Assembly: GCA_023410885.1 (NCBI GenBank)
Contig: JAEYPI010000265.1
Location: forward strand, 1 to 18,213
DNA: 18,213 nt
Source of the DNA: Bacillota bacterium
GTDB lineage: Bacteria; Bacillota; Clostridia; DSM-8532
Reading direction: 5' to 3'
Shown here: positions 1-7,595 of the stretch, piece by piece
Layout of the letters: every line of letters begins with the position of its first letter
Position numbering within the stretch: the first letter of the stretch is position 1
Position numbers and translations under genes: made by a program
The notes under the pieces: generated by a model
Databases searched by the model: none
What the model saw: the letters and a program-made list of their open reading frames with translations, nothing else
What the model was told of the DNA's origin: nothing

Positions 1-1161
1 GGTATTGCCATCTTCGTCGGTTGTATAACCTTCCACCGTCCAGCCGGGGGTGCCGGTCATCGTCACGTTCCTCAGATTGGCGCTGCCCGGCAGCAGCAGG
101 GTAAGCACATTGCCATTGCTCTTGTCGGCCACGGGAACAAATGCGTGTCCATCCGCCATGAACTCATAGTGGAAATTGGAATCAAGCAGCTGCCCGCCAG
201 CGTCGATGGCCTTGCCGCCGATATAGCCACCTAAGATCACTACGGAACCCATTCCGGCCGTAACGTTAAAATTGCAGTTTTTCTGAACCACGACCTTGAG
301 GTTTTCCGCCGTCAGGTTCACGTTCACGGCGGCCTTGGCAGAAACCCCGCTGGCATCGCCCGTCCGGGTGATGGTCAGCGTGTCAGCGCCATCGGTCGGG
401 TCGCCCACGCCCAGCACGTTCTCGGGCTGCGTCCGCTTCGCCGGATCGGCATTATCCACATCGTTGGTGTTAAAAGTGGACGCAGTGCCGGCAGTCAGGC
501 TCACATTGCCGGACACCTTCACGGTCAGCTGCTTCCCGTAGTCCGCCGGGTCCGCATACTTCACTAGAAATGCGCTTCTGCTGCCAGCGTCGTTCATTTT
601 AAGATTCAGATTCTTCAGCAGGATATTTGCCTCTGGCGAGGTCACTGTCACCCGATAATTGGCGTTTTCAACGGTTCCGGTTACGATATGTAGAGGCGTT
701 ACATTCGGATATACCAAAGTCCACTTGCCATTCGTATAGGTATATTCCTTCCGATACATCTCATTCCCAATCTCCACATCCGCTGTAGCGGAGGAAAGAT
801 CATGGACAATACTATTCTCAGCATTTGCCTCGCTGAAAATTATGCCGTTACTATCGGTAATTGTGGCTCCGTTGCTGATCTCAACCGTGGTGCCGTCAGA
901 GGCCACCTGGTTGTCGGCGCCTACCGCGCGGTTCATTGTCACCGCACAGCTTTCAAAGGCGAAGGTGCCTTTGACGCTGCGCATCAAGGAAATATTATCT
1001 TGTATTACAGTCAGGTCAAGGGAAGGATTCTCCCCCTGTCCCACGAAGCGGATTACGCCGCCTTCGTTCCACAGCAGCCGCCACGTCTCGGCCCTTAGGG
1101 TATTTGGTCCCTGCAGGTTCAGCGTCAGCTCCTTGTCAGCAGACTTATTGCAGATTGCGGA
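1..1161 (-). pseudogene. Continuation of secreted beta-helix-like surface protein after an in-frame stop (partial)
   Basis: Translating the minus strand from 1161 to 1 in the same frame as the signal-peptide ORF at 1162-1530 gives 387 codons with no stop, running off the left edge. The residues have the look of the same protein: short beta-strand rungs rich in T, N, V and G, such as ELTLNLQGPNTLRAETW, TTVEISNGATITDSNGI, NILLKNLNLKMNDAGS and QLTVKVSGNVSLTAGTAS. Such rungs are typical of parallel beta-helix or carbohydrate-binding surface proteins of Clostridia. There is no usable start or ribosome binding site at the break, so this part is probably translated only by readthrough of the TAA at 1162-1164, or not at all. 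Base composition is clearly GC-richer than the housekeeping genes to the right, which suggests acquisition. The exact family is uncertain; a Cthe_2159-like carbohydrate-binding beta-helix is one possibility. Confidence 0.6.
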
Positions 1162-1530
1162 TTACTGGTTGGTGGTGTCCTTTGTGGTGATGGAAACGTC
1201 GCGCAGCGTCAGTTCGACGTTCTGGGGGCAATTTTCCGCCACTTCGATGTGGTAACCTAAGGCCGCGTCGGCAGTGCCGGTGACTACAATGTCGTGGCCG
1301 GCCATGTCCGCCCAGAGGATCGTGACGGTTCCGTCTCCGGTGACGCCGGTGATGCCGTCGGCTCCTGCGATCACAGAGCCCTTGCTGATGTCGAAGATGA
1401 CCTCTTCCACTGCAATCTCTGTTTCTAAAGTGTTGTGCGACTCCACGGCCACGGCCGGCAGAGGTAAGAGACTACACATCATCGTCAACACTAGAAATAG
1501 CGACAAAATGCTTCTTTTCGTACTTGTCAT
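1162..1530 (-). CDS. N-terminal part of secreted beta-helix-like surface protein, cut by a premature TAA
   Basis: This is a 122-residue reading frame with a clear Sec signal peptide: basic MTSTKRS, a hydrophobic core, and a likely signal-peptidase site after LPAVA (about residue 28). The start is supported by an AAAAGGAGAC ribosome binding site just upstream (1538-1547 on the plus strand, read in reverse). The mature part has strand-rich repeats (GDGTVTILWADMAGH, NVELTLRDVSITTKD). It ends at TAA 1164-1162, and the next codon onward continues the same kind of protein for at least 387 codons. The original gene was therefore a large exported surface protein of more than 500 residues. The stop could come from one C-to-T change (CAA to TAA). 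As it stands only a short secreted fragment would be made unless the stop is read through. Confidence 0.6.
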   Translation of the reverse strand: MTSTKRSILSLFLVLTMMCSLLPLPAVAVESHNTLETEIAVEEVIFDISKGSVIAGADGITGVTGDGTVTILWADMAGHDIVVTGTADAALGYHIEVAENCPQNVELTLRDVSITTKDTTNQ

Positions 1531-1680
1531 TCTACTGTCTCCTTTTTCATCATATTCGCATTGTTGTTTGATGCTTTAGTGCATAATTTCTGAGGCTTCG
1601 GTAGAATGTGCGGGTAAAATCAACGCCCAGGAAGCCTCGGTTGGAGCAAGACAGCTAATCATTGCGATCATGTTGTTCGT

Positions 1681-1975
1681 GTTCCGGTATCTGTATGTCC
1701 AGCGAGTTTTGAGGATGCATTCCTCACAGCGGAGGACATGGGGTGCAAGATGAACAAAAGCTCAGGGTTGCCGAGATACAAAAGCTTGGTTACAGCTACG
1801 CCATCAAAACAACTCACTCTTTCAACTAACAAGGTCAAATCCTATTTCAGTCGAAGCCATTTTGACAATGGGTCATATAACCCTGTCTGCAAACAGTGCG
1901 GACAATCAATAGCCCGAAAGGAGAAGTGCAAACGCGTCAGTTCTGCTCGGATAGATGCCGTTTGGCATGGCGATT
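1681..1975 (+). pseudogene. Decayed HTH plus zinc-finger protein gene (mobile-element-associated type)
   Basis: No single frame gives a protein, but four consecutive segments in alternating frames fit one. Segment one (1681-1743) is VPVSVCPASFEDAFLTAEDM. Segment two (from 1743) is DEQKLRVAEIQKLGYSYA. Segment three (about 1816-1938) is LSTNKVKSYFSRSHF followed by VCKQCGQSIARKEK. Segment four (1941-1970) is FCSDRCRLAW. Together they resemble small proteins common in Firmicutes that have a resolvase-like helix-turn-helix (LGYSYxxIA...LSxNTVKSYxxR) followed by a CxxC...FCSDxCRxxWW zinc ribbon, often near recombinases or transposons. Three frame changes and an internal TAA show that the gene is dead. 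The 101-residue open frame at 1738-2043 is only one segment of it. Family assignment is from memory of the motif. Confidence 0.5.
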
Positions 1976-2076
1976 TTGGTTATACACCCCCCTTCGCACC
2001 TGTTAGGGATGCCATAGCAGTTGCCTGCAACGCTGCAAAATAGATATGATGCTGGGTGTTTTGTATGAGTAGCTTA

Positions 2077-2131
2077 TTCCCGGATGCTAATGATATATGC
2101 TACAAATAGCGTATAATATACCATCCGGGAA
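2077..2131. repeat. Two-tier hairpin (possible IS200-type end)
   Basis: TTCCCGGATG (2077-2086) pairs perfectly with CATCCGGGAA (2122-2131). Nested inside, TATATGCTA (2094-2102) pairs with TAGCGTATA (2107-2115, one G-T pair) around a CAAA loop. The interior loops are 7 and 6 bases. A TATAAT box (2112-2117) lies in the inner stem. The structure sits 54 bases before an ATG with a strong ribosome binding site (2186), the arrangement of the left end of IS200/IS605-type elements. That interpretation is inference; the hairpin itself is directly visible. Confidence 0.5.
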
Positions 2132-2185
2132 ATATTTGTCGGTAATTGCAAGTGCTATGCATACTGAACAAAAGGAGAATGAAAC

Positions 2186-2221
2186 ATGCCAAGGCCAAGA
2201 AAGGGGTGTATCCCAGAATGA
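2186..2221 (+). pseudogene. Eleven-codon 5' stub of a gene beginning MPRPRKGCIPE, cut by an IS3-family end
   Basis: A strong AAAGGAG site (2171-2177) precedes ATG at 2186, which reads MPRPRKGCIPE and then stops. The TGA stop is made by the first bases of what looks like an IS3-family terminal repeat (TGAACTGACCCCAAAAGG, from 2219). Many REP-associated or IS200-type Y1 transposases begin with MPRPRK- or MARP-like residues, and the hairpin upstream fits that idea. Too little is left to identify the gene; a DUF134-type regulator also begins in a similar way. Confidence 0.4.
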
Positions 2222-2580
2222 ACTGACCCCAAAAGGTTAACAAAAGACGGGCATCGCAATTAAGCAACTATTTGGGTCTGAACACGGTATTGAACCGGGC
2301 TCAGACCTTTTAGTTTGCCCTTTATTCGATGATGATTGTAGTAGTAAATATATTCTCAAGTTCATCCCTGAACTCGTTAATATCCTTGAACTCTCTTAAA
2401 TACAGTAGTTCAGACTGATTTCGCCTTTATAAGATCTCTACTTCTTCATCCTCACCTGACACTTTAGTTTCAGTAGCTTCATCAAGCGTTTAACAGTCTT
2501 GTGATTGATGATATAGCCTCGGTTCCGCATCTCAAGGATTATCCGGCGATAATCATAACCACCTTGATTCTCAAATTAAA
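2219..2580 (-). mobile_element. Remnant of an IS3-family (IS150-like) insertion sequence, internally deleted
   Basis: Reading the minus strand from 2575, the frame gives FENQGGYDYRRIILEMRNRG and then a stretch ending KLKCQVRMKK: the HTH_21 region that precedes the integrase core in IS150-type OrfB. A TAG (2440-2438) replaces the expected Tyr before RSYKGEI. The DDE catalytic core is then missing. The sequence resumes with SELLYLREFKDINEFRDELE, a one-base loss, and YIYYYNHHRIKGKLKGLSPV ending QYRVQTQIVA plus a stop, which is the family's usual C-terminus. The terminal repeat TGAACTGACCCCAAAAGG lies at 2219-2236. The other end is lost, and the remnant abuts the rpoD terminator. It cannot make a working transposase. 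Confidence 0.8.
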
Positions 2581-2581
2581 G

Positions 2582-2619
2582 AACCCCCTTCGTTAGTTCT
2601 TTGTCTAACGAAGGGGGTT
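2582..2619 (-). terminator. Rho-independent terminator of the dgt-dnaG-rpoD operon
   Basis: AACCCCCTTCGTTAG (2582-2596) pairs perfectly over 15 bases with CTAACGAAGGGGGTT (2605-2619), with an 8-base loop. On the minus strand the stem is followed by CTTTAATTT, a modest T-rich tail. It lies 83 bases after the rpoD stop. The plus-strand tail is also T-containing, so it may act in both directions. Confidence 0.8.
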
Positions 2620-2701
2620 AACTTTAATATCGGATTTTACAAAACCCGGTATGTGTGCTTTTTCAGTTATTTCCCTTATGGGCAATATCTCTTCAACACC
2701 A

Positions 2702-3982
2702 TTAATCCAAGAAATCCTTTAGTTTCTTACTACGACTGGGATGGCGTAGCTTTCTCAAGGCCTTGGCTTCAATCTGACGAATTCTTTCACGGGTTACGTT
2801 AAACTCACGTCCTACTTCCTCCAGGGTACGAGCTCTGCCATCATCGAGACCAAAGCGTAGTCTCAGCACCTTTTCCTCTCTGGGAGTAAGGGTATCTAAA
2901 ACATCAATGAGCTGTTCCTTCAACAAGGTAAACGCTGCAGATTCCGCCGGAGCCGGTGCATCATCATCGGGGATGAAATCGCCCAGATGGCTGTCTTCCT
3001 CTTCACCAATAGGAGTCTCTAAAGATACAGGCTCCTGAGATATTTTCATAATATCCCGAACCTTATCCTCACTCATACCCATTTCCTTTGCAATCTCCTC
3101 AGGAAGGGGATCCCTGCCCAGCTCCTGAAGAAGCTGTCTGGATACACGAATAAGCTTGTTTATGGTCTCGACCATGTGAACAGGAATACGAATGGTCCTG
3201 GCCTGATCGGCAATGGCTCTTGTTATGGCTTGTCTGATCCACCAGGTGGCATAGGTACTGAACTTAAAGCCCTTACGGAAGTCAAATTTCTCAACCGCCT
3301 TAATAAGGCCCAAATTGCCTTCCTGTATAAGATCCAAAAAGAGCATGCCTCTGCCCACATAACGTTTCGCAATACTGACAACAAGGCGCAAATTGGCTTC
3401 AGCCAGACGCTTCTTTGCATCCTCATCGCCAACCTCCATCTTTTTGGCAAGCTCAATCTCATCATCGCTTGACAGAAGGGGGACTTTTCCAATTTCCTTC
3501 AAATACATTCTAACGGGGTCGTCAATGCTAATACCCTCTGGAATACTGATATCAACATCTTCTTCCTCAGTCTCTTCAACATCAATGAACTGAAGATCAT
3601 CAAATTCTTCTTCAATATTTTCTGCGACAATCTCTATTCCCATTTTTTCCAGGGTTTCATAGACCTTCTCGATCTGATCAGGTGTAATATCGATACGTTC
3701 AAAGGCATCTTCAATCTCATGATAAGTCAGCATGCCCTTTTCTCTGCCCTCTTCGGTCAGCTCTCTTAAAATATTCTTAGGATCTGCTACCCCGTCCTTG
3801 GATGCTTGTTTTTCACCTTCTGCAGGCGTATCAGATGCTAAAGGATCACCAACATCATTTTCGTCAGCATCACCCATGTCCACCCTTTTTACAGAAATAA
3901 TTTCTGTGTCATTGGACTGCAATTTCTCTGTCTTTTTACTTTTTGCAGTACTACTGGCATTCTTTTTCTTAATTTCTGCCAT
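2702..3982 (-). CDS. rpoD: RNA polymerase housekeeping sigma factor (sigma-70/SigA)
   Basis: This directs core RNA polymerase to the TTGACA/TATAAT promoters of most genes. From ATG 3982 the protein is 426 residues. It has a Lys-rich N-terminus, a region 1.1-like fold (about 69-122, REKGMLTYHEIEDAF), an acidic linker, and region 1.2 (DDPVRMYLKEIGKVPLL). Region 2 carries the -10 recognition and melting motifs (NLRLVVSIAKRYVGRGM, FDLIQEGN-like segment, FSTYATWWIRQAITRAI). Region 3 follows, and region 4 holds the -35-binding helix-turn-helix (TLEEVGREFNVTRERIRQIE). An upstream in-frame ATG at 4021 overlaps the dnaG stop by one base but has only a weak ribosome binding site, whereas GGGGTGGAG precedes the 3982 start, so the shorter form is chosen. 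It is the last gene of the dgt-dnaG-rpoD block, so sigma and primase are probably co-transcribed. Length and motifs are those of a complete clostridial SigA. Confidence 0.96.
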   Translation of the reverse strand: MAEIKKKNASSTAKSKKTEKLQSNDTEIISVKRVDMGDADENDVGDPLASDTPAEGEKQASKDGVADPKNILRELTEEGREKGMLTYHEIEDAFERIDITPDQIEKVYETLEKMGIEIVAENIEEEFDDLQFIDVEETEEEDVDISIPEGISIDDPVRMYLKEIGKVPLLSSDDEIELAKKMEVGDEDAKKRLAEANLRLVVSIAKRYVGRGMLFLDLIQEGNLGLIKAVEKFDFRKGFKFSTYATWWIRQAITRAIADQARTIRIPVHMVETINKLIRVSRQLLQELGRDPLPEEIAKEMGMSEDKVRDIMKISQEPVSLETPIGEEEDSHLGDFIPDDDAPAPAESAAFTLLKEQLIDVLDTLTPREEKVLRLRFGLDDGRARTLEEVGREFNVTRERIRQIEAKALRKLRHPSRSKKLKDFLD

Positions 3983-4020
3983 TTTTCGTTTCTCCACCCC
4001 TCGGTAATTTTGTTGAACCA

Positions 4021-5817
4021 TCAGGCCATTCTCTTTAGCTCAGCAATGCGTTCTGCTCTTTTACTGAATTCAAACCCCAACTCCTGCCTTTTGATTCCGT
4101 CCTGTTCATTTTTTATTCTTTCAATCGTCTGCTTTTGCATCTCCTCAAGCTTTAACAGCTCAAGCTTATTTAAAATTTGTGTAATTGCTCTTTCTGCATC
4201 CTCAAGCTCGCACTTTGTCTCAGCAATATGAACCAGATAAGAGGATACTGCCGGTTCTACTTCATTAAGAAGCTCGGCAAGGACACAGCTTCTATTTTGA
4301 TTTAACTTCCTATAGAGCTTTTCAGCTACTTTTCCTGCACCCGAGTCCTTGAAGGCATCAAGGTTATATGCAGCTGAAGCCTTTTGAAATAACCGATTTT
4401 CAAAACAAATCATTACGAGAAGCATGTATTCCAGCTCACCATAACGCCCGTCAATATGGAGAGGGCCAAGTGCTCCCGAGCCTTCATTTCTTCTTGTTAA
4501 AGCATTATCACGGCCTTGGGCCGCCTTATTATTTTTTCTCATCCTCTTCAGAACTTCCGATTGAAGAGAGTCCAGCGATATCCCATATTGTTCCGCATAG
4601 TTTTTCATATACAATTCGCGTTCTATGCTGTTTTCATGGGCAGCAAGAATATCGGCAACGCTGTTTAGCAACATTAGTTTATCATCGATCGTATCCAAAT
4701 TATGCATCTTATTCTGGACTCTAATTTTATAGTCCAGCAGTGATATTGCCCTGTCCAAAAGGTTTTTAAACTTTTCCGGGCCATTATTTCTTATATACTC
4801 GTCCGGATCCTTCCCTTCAGGGATTGTCAGCACCTTGACGCGGCATCCCGCCTCCTCCAAAATATCAAGTCCGCGCAGTGTGGCGGCTTGTCCCGCTGAA
4901 TCGGCATCATAGGCAATGATAACCTCATCACTGTACTTTTTAAGTATCCAGGCCTGCATTTGGGTCAAGGCTGTTCCCAATGAGGCCACTGCGAAATCTA
5001 TGCCCGCCTGGTGTAGTGAAATGACATCCATGTAGCCTTCAACAATCAGGAGTTTTTTGCTTGCACTCATACGCGCATAATTGAGGCCATAGAGCTCACG
5101 ACTTTTGTTATACACAGGTGTATCCGGTGAGTTCATATATTTGGGTTGGGACCCATCCATGACACGACCGCCGAAACCAATAATGTTCCCCCGGATATCA
5201 AAAATCGGAAACATAATCCTTTCTCTGAATCGATCAACGAGATCCCCGCTTTTAGACTTCAGAGAAAGCCCCGACGAAAGCAGAAGCTCTTTTGATGCTC
5301 CTTTTGCCAAGAGTTGATTAGAAAGCTCGCTCCAACTGCCAGGGGATAGTCCCAGTCCAAATTGGCGGATGGTCTTTTCCGTAAGGCCACGTCTATTAAG
5401 ATAGCTTTGTGCCTTAAGTCCGTTTTTCCCGGCAAGGCACGCGTAATAAAACCGTGCCGCTTCTTTATTAAGCTCAAGAATTTCCTTACGTTTTCTTGCT
5501 TTTTCCCTTTCACCTGAATCCTCAGGCTCCGGTAGGTTAATCCCCGCTCTTTCAGCTAAATACTTTAAAGCCTCCAAAAAATCCAGATGCTCAATGTTCA
5601 TGACAAACTGGATGACGCTTCCACCCTTATTACAGCCAAAGCAATAAAAAAACTGTTTTCCGGGCTCTACGCTAAATGAAGGTGATTTTTCATTATGAAA
5701 GGGGCAAAGGCCAAAATACCTTCTTCCCTTACGCTCAAGCTTTACATAGCCGGACACTACGTCGACAATATCATTACGAAGTCGGACTTCTTCAACGAGC
5801 TCATCAGGGTAAAACAT
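4021..5817 (-). CDS. dnaG: DNA primase
   Basis: It makes the RNA primers for Okazaki fragments and works with the replicative helicase. The 598 residues are full length for DnaG. The CHC2 zinc ribbon at the N-terminus shows C38-P-F-H41 and C59-F-G-C62. The catalytic Toprim domain has the conserved Glu in VEGYMD (E260) and the metal-binding DAD (304-306) in IIAYDADSAGQ, followed by EGKDPDEYI. The C-terminal third (from about 440) is less conserved, as expected for the helicase-binding domain, and ends in a long helical KLEEMQKQTIERIKNE-type segment. A GAGG ribosome binding site precedes ATG 5817. The stop codon touches an alternative rpoD start, and the gap to dgt upstream is 80 bases, so the three genes probably form one operon. 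Confidence 0.96.
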   Translation of the reverse strand: MFYPDELVEEVRLRNDIVDVVSGYVKLERKGRRYFGLCPFHNEKSPSFSVEPGKQFFYCFGCNKGGSVIQFVMNIEHLDFLEALKYLAERAGINLPEPEDSGEREKARKRKEILELNKEAARFYYACLAGKNGLKAQSYLNRRGLTEKTIRQFGLGLSPGSWSELSNQLLAKGASKELLLSSGLSLKSKSGDLVDRFRERIMFPIFDIRGNIIGFGGRVMDGSQPKYMNSPDTPVYNKSRELYGLNYARMSASKKLLIVEGYMDVISLHQAGIDFAVASLGTALTQMQAWILKKYSDEVIIAYDADSAGQAATLRGLDILEEAGCRVKVLTIPEGKDPDEYIRNNGPEKFKNLLDRAISLLDYKIRVQNKMHNLDTIDDKLMLLNSVADILAAHENSIERELYMKNYAEQYGISLDSLQSEVLKRMRKNNKAAQGRDNALTRRNEGSGALGPLHIDGRYGELEYMLLVMICFENRLFQKASAAYNLDAFKDSGAGKVAEKLYRKLNQNRSCVLAELLNEVEPAVSSYLVHIAETKCELEDAERAITQILNKLELLKLEEMQKQTIERIKNEQDGIKRQELGFEFSKRAERIAELKRMA

Positions 5818-5897
5818 ACAGTAACCTCATAAATTTTATTATTCGACAGATTGCCCAGTTTTCCTTCTCAGACGGTAAATATTTTATCTTCCAATCT

Positions 5898-6893
5898 TCA
5901 CCAGGAAACGGGCACAAACACCTCTTGGAACTTCTTTACAGCATAGCGGTCCGTCATACCGGCCACATAGTCTAGTACCACTTGTTCCACACCATCCTGT
6001 GGGATAACGGCCTGAAAATCGGATGGCAGGAGCTCAGGATGATGAAGAAGGTATAAAAACAGCTCTTTGACCATACGCTCTGCCTTTGACTCTTCTTTTT
6101 TGGCAACGGACCCCACATAAACATTCTCAAACATGAATTTCCTCAAGCGATTGGTGGCATCTTGGAAATCCTGGCTCATTTGAACACACTTACCATCTAA
6201 ACTATTTTCTATAATATTAACAATCATGTTGTTTATTCTTATAGAGGATGTATTGCCTAGAACATCGGAGCAGCCTTTTGGAAGATCCGATTCCGAGATA
6301 ATGCCGCCACGAATAGCATCTTCAATATCATGGTTGATATAGGCGATTTTATCTGCAAAGCGAACAATCTGCCCCTCCAGGGTCGCCGGACTATCTTTTC
6401 CGGTATGGCAGCGAATACCATCCCGGACTTCCCAGGTCAAGTTCAAGCCCTTACGTTCTTTCTCCAGAAATTCCACGACGCGAACGCTTTGCTCATTATG
6501 TTTGAAGCCAAAGGAGCAAACCTCGGCAAGCACCCGTTCTCCGGCGTGGCCAAAGGGTGTATGCCCCAGATCATGGCCCAAGGCAATAGCCTCCGTTAAA
6601 TCTTCATTGAGTCTAAGACTTCGTGCCATGGTACGTGCAATCTGTGAAACCTCCAGCGTATGGGTGAGTCGTGTTCTGTAATGATCCCCTTCAGGGGAAA
6701 TAAAGACCTGAGTCTTGTGCTTGAGACGTCTAAAGGCCTTTGAATAGACAATCCTATCCCGATCACGCTGAAAATCAGTGCGAATGTCACATTGGACCTC
6801 AATCTGTACTCTGCCTTTACTCTGCTTGCTTAAGCAGGCGAACTCAGACAGGTTCTTTTCTTCCATGTCTTCAAGATACTCACGAATACGCAT
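5898..6893 (-). CDS. dgt: HD-domain deoxyguanosinetriphosphate triphosphohydrolase-like protein
   Basis: This is a dNTPase-family enzyme that hydrolyses dNTPs (dGTP in the type member) to deoxynucleoside and triphosphate, helping to set nucleotide pools. From ATG 6893 it has 331 residues. The metal-binding HD-superfamily signature is present: H78 in RTRLTHTLEVSQIAR, then H107-D108 in ALGHDLGHTPFGHAGE, and a downstream Asp in ADKIAYINHDIEDA. An in-frame ATG 12 bases upstream (6905) is rejected because the GGAGG that lies between the two ATGs is correctly spaced only for 6893. In many Firmicutes this gene sits just before dnaG and rpoD, as here. Substrate specificity cannot be read from the sequence, so the gene symbol refers to the family. 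Confidence 0.92.
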   Translation of the reverse strand: MRIREYLEDMEEKNLSEFACLSKQSKGRVQIEVQCDIRTDFQRDRDRIVYSKAFRRLKHKTQVFISPEGDHYRTRLTHTLEVSQIARTMARSLRLNEDLTEAIALGHDLGHTPFGHAGERVLAEVCSFGFKHNEQSVRVVEFLEKERKGLNLTWEVRDGIRCHTGKDSPATLEGQIVRFADKIAYINHDIEDAIRGGIISESDLPKGCSDVLGNTSSIRINNMIVNIIENSLDGKCVQMSQDFQDATNRLRKFMFENVYVGSVAKKEESKAERMVKELFLYLLHHPELLPSDFQAVIPQDGVEQVVLDYVAGMTDRYAVKKFQEVFVPVSW

Positions 6894-6950
6894 AGACACC
6901 TCCATGATAGGACTTGACTTGGATTAGAAGCTCTATACTATTTATACCCA

Positions 6951-6978
6951 AAAAAATGCGGCGGGAAATACCGCCGCA
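6951..6978 (-). terminator. Rho-independent terminator after the abrB-like gene
   Basis: On the minus strand TGCGGCGG pairs with CCGCCGCA (6957-6964 with 6971-6978) around a 6-base loop and is followed by six T residues (6956-6951). It ends the short abrB-like transcript 46 bases after its stop and separates it from dgt. A short TATAAA/TAGTAT-rich stretch between the terminator and dgt could hold a dgt promoter, but I cannot support one. Confidence 0.85.
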
Positions 6979-7024
6979 CAAGGTTTTTTGATCTGAACCC
7001 ACCAAAGGCGAAGGGTTCTGGCTG

Positions 7025-7264
7025 TTACATATCTTCAAGGCAACTATTACAAATGACTTTGCCTTTAAAATCAATAACATCGGTTTTTGCAACATCACAG
7101 AAAACGCATCTTGGAATATACTTGTCGAGAACTACGTTTCCATCATCATCCACGTACATTTCAATGTCATCGCCTTCGTTAATACTGAGTTCCTTTCGTA
7201 GGGACTTTGGGAGTACGATTCTTCCCAGAGAATCTAACTTTCTTACATATCCGGTAGCCCTCAT
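7025..7264 (-). CDS. AbrB/SpoVT-type transition-state regulator with cysteine-rich tail
   Basis: This is a 79-residue DNA-binding protein. The N-terminal half is the swapped-hairpin AbrB domain with the hallmark RKLDSLGRIVLPKSLRKEL followed by GDDIEMYVDDDGNVVL. The C-terminal 28 residues carry CVFC and CNSC pairs, a probable small zinc site seen in clostridial AbrB-like proteins and absent from Bacillus AbrB. Such proteins act as dimers or tetramers on AT-rich promoter DNA and control the shift out of exponential growth and sporulation genes. An AGGAGGA ribosome binding site precedes ATG 7264. It has its own promoter (7313-7340) and terminator. Targets are unknown; the AT-rich intergenic region upstream could be one (inference). 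Confidence 0.9.
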   Translation of the reverse strand: MRATGYVRKLDSLGRIVLPKSLRKELSINEGDDIEMYVDDDGNVVLDKYIPRCVFCDVAKTDVIDFKGKVICNSCLEDM

Positions 7265-7312
7265 TCAATATCCTCCTCGACAGAAAAAGTGGTTATATGC
7301 TGTATAAAAAGA

Positions 7313-7340
7313 ATTATATCATAAATTGTCATATTGTGAA
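7313..7340 (-). promoter_or_regulatory. Sigma-A promoter of the abrB-like gene
   Basis: On the minus strand TTCACA (7340-7335) and TATAAT (7318-7313) are separated by 16 bases, and the ATG lies 49 bases beyond the -10 box. The surrounding 7265-7595 region (about 330 bases) is strongly AT-rich and otherwise shows no gene. The start-proximal part of the divergent 7596 gene has a TTTACA (7472-7477) but no convincing -10 box. Confidence 0.6.
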
Positions 7341-7595
7341 TAGAAAAGTTAAAAAATATAAGTTGACCCCTATGCAAAATATACCAATATTTTCACATTC
7401 TGATATTATATATTATTTTAAGGCCAAATTTTAATAAGGCGACAGCCCGCGTTTTTTTCAATTTCAAAAAATTTACACACTTGTGAAAAAGGTCCGTAAC
7501 TAAGTCTTAAGCGTTATTTAATGGGAGGAAATCAAAAAAATGAAATAATATATAGATGTAAACATGTGCCAAAAAAACAAATAGGAGGTATATCC

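Noticed and set aside
296..1255. Plus-strand open frames in the left-edge region (296-541, 802-1098, 842-1255)
   Set aside because: They lie antisense to the long open minus-strand surface-protein frame, have no ribosome binding sites and no recognisable protein content; high GC keeps extra frames open.
1738..2043. A 101-residue plus-strand open frame as an intact gene
   Set aside because: The recognisable motifs continue into other frames both before and after its core, so it is one segment of a decayed gene.
3983..4021. Longer rpoD start at 4021
   Set aside because: The ribosome binding site is weak, while a GGGGTGGAG site precedes the 3982 ATG; the extra 13 residues are not sigma-like.
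6894..6905. Longer dgt start at 6905
   Set aside because: It would place the GGAGG ribosome binding site inside the coding region; the 6893 ATG is correctly spaced from it.
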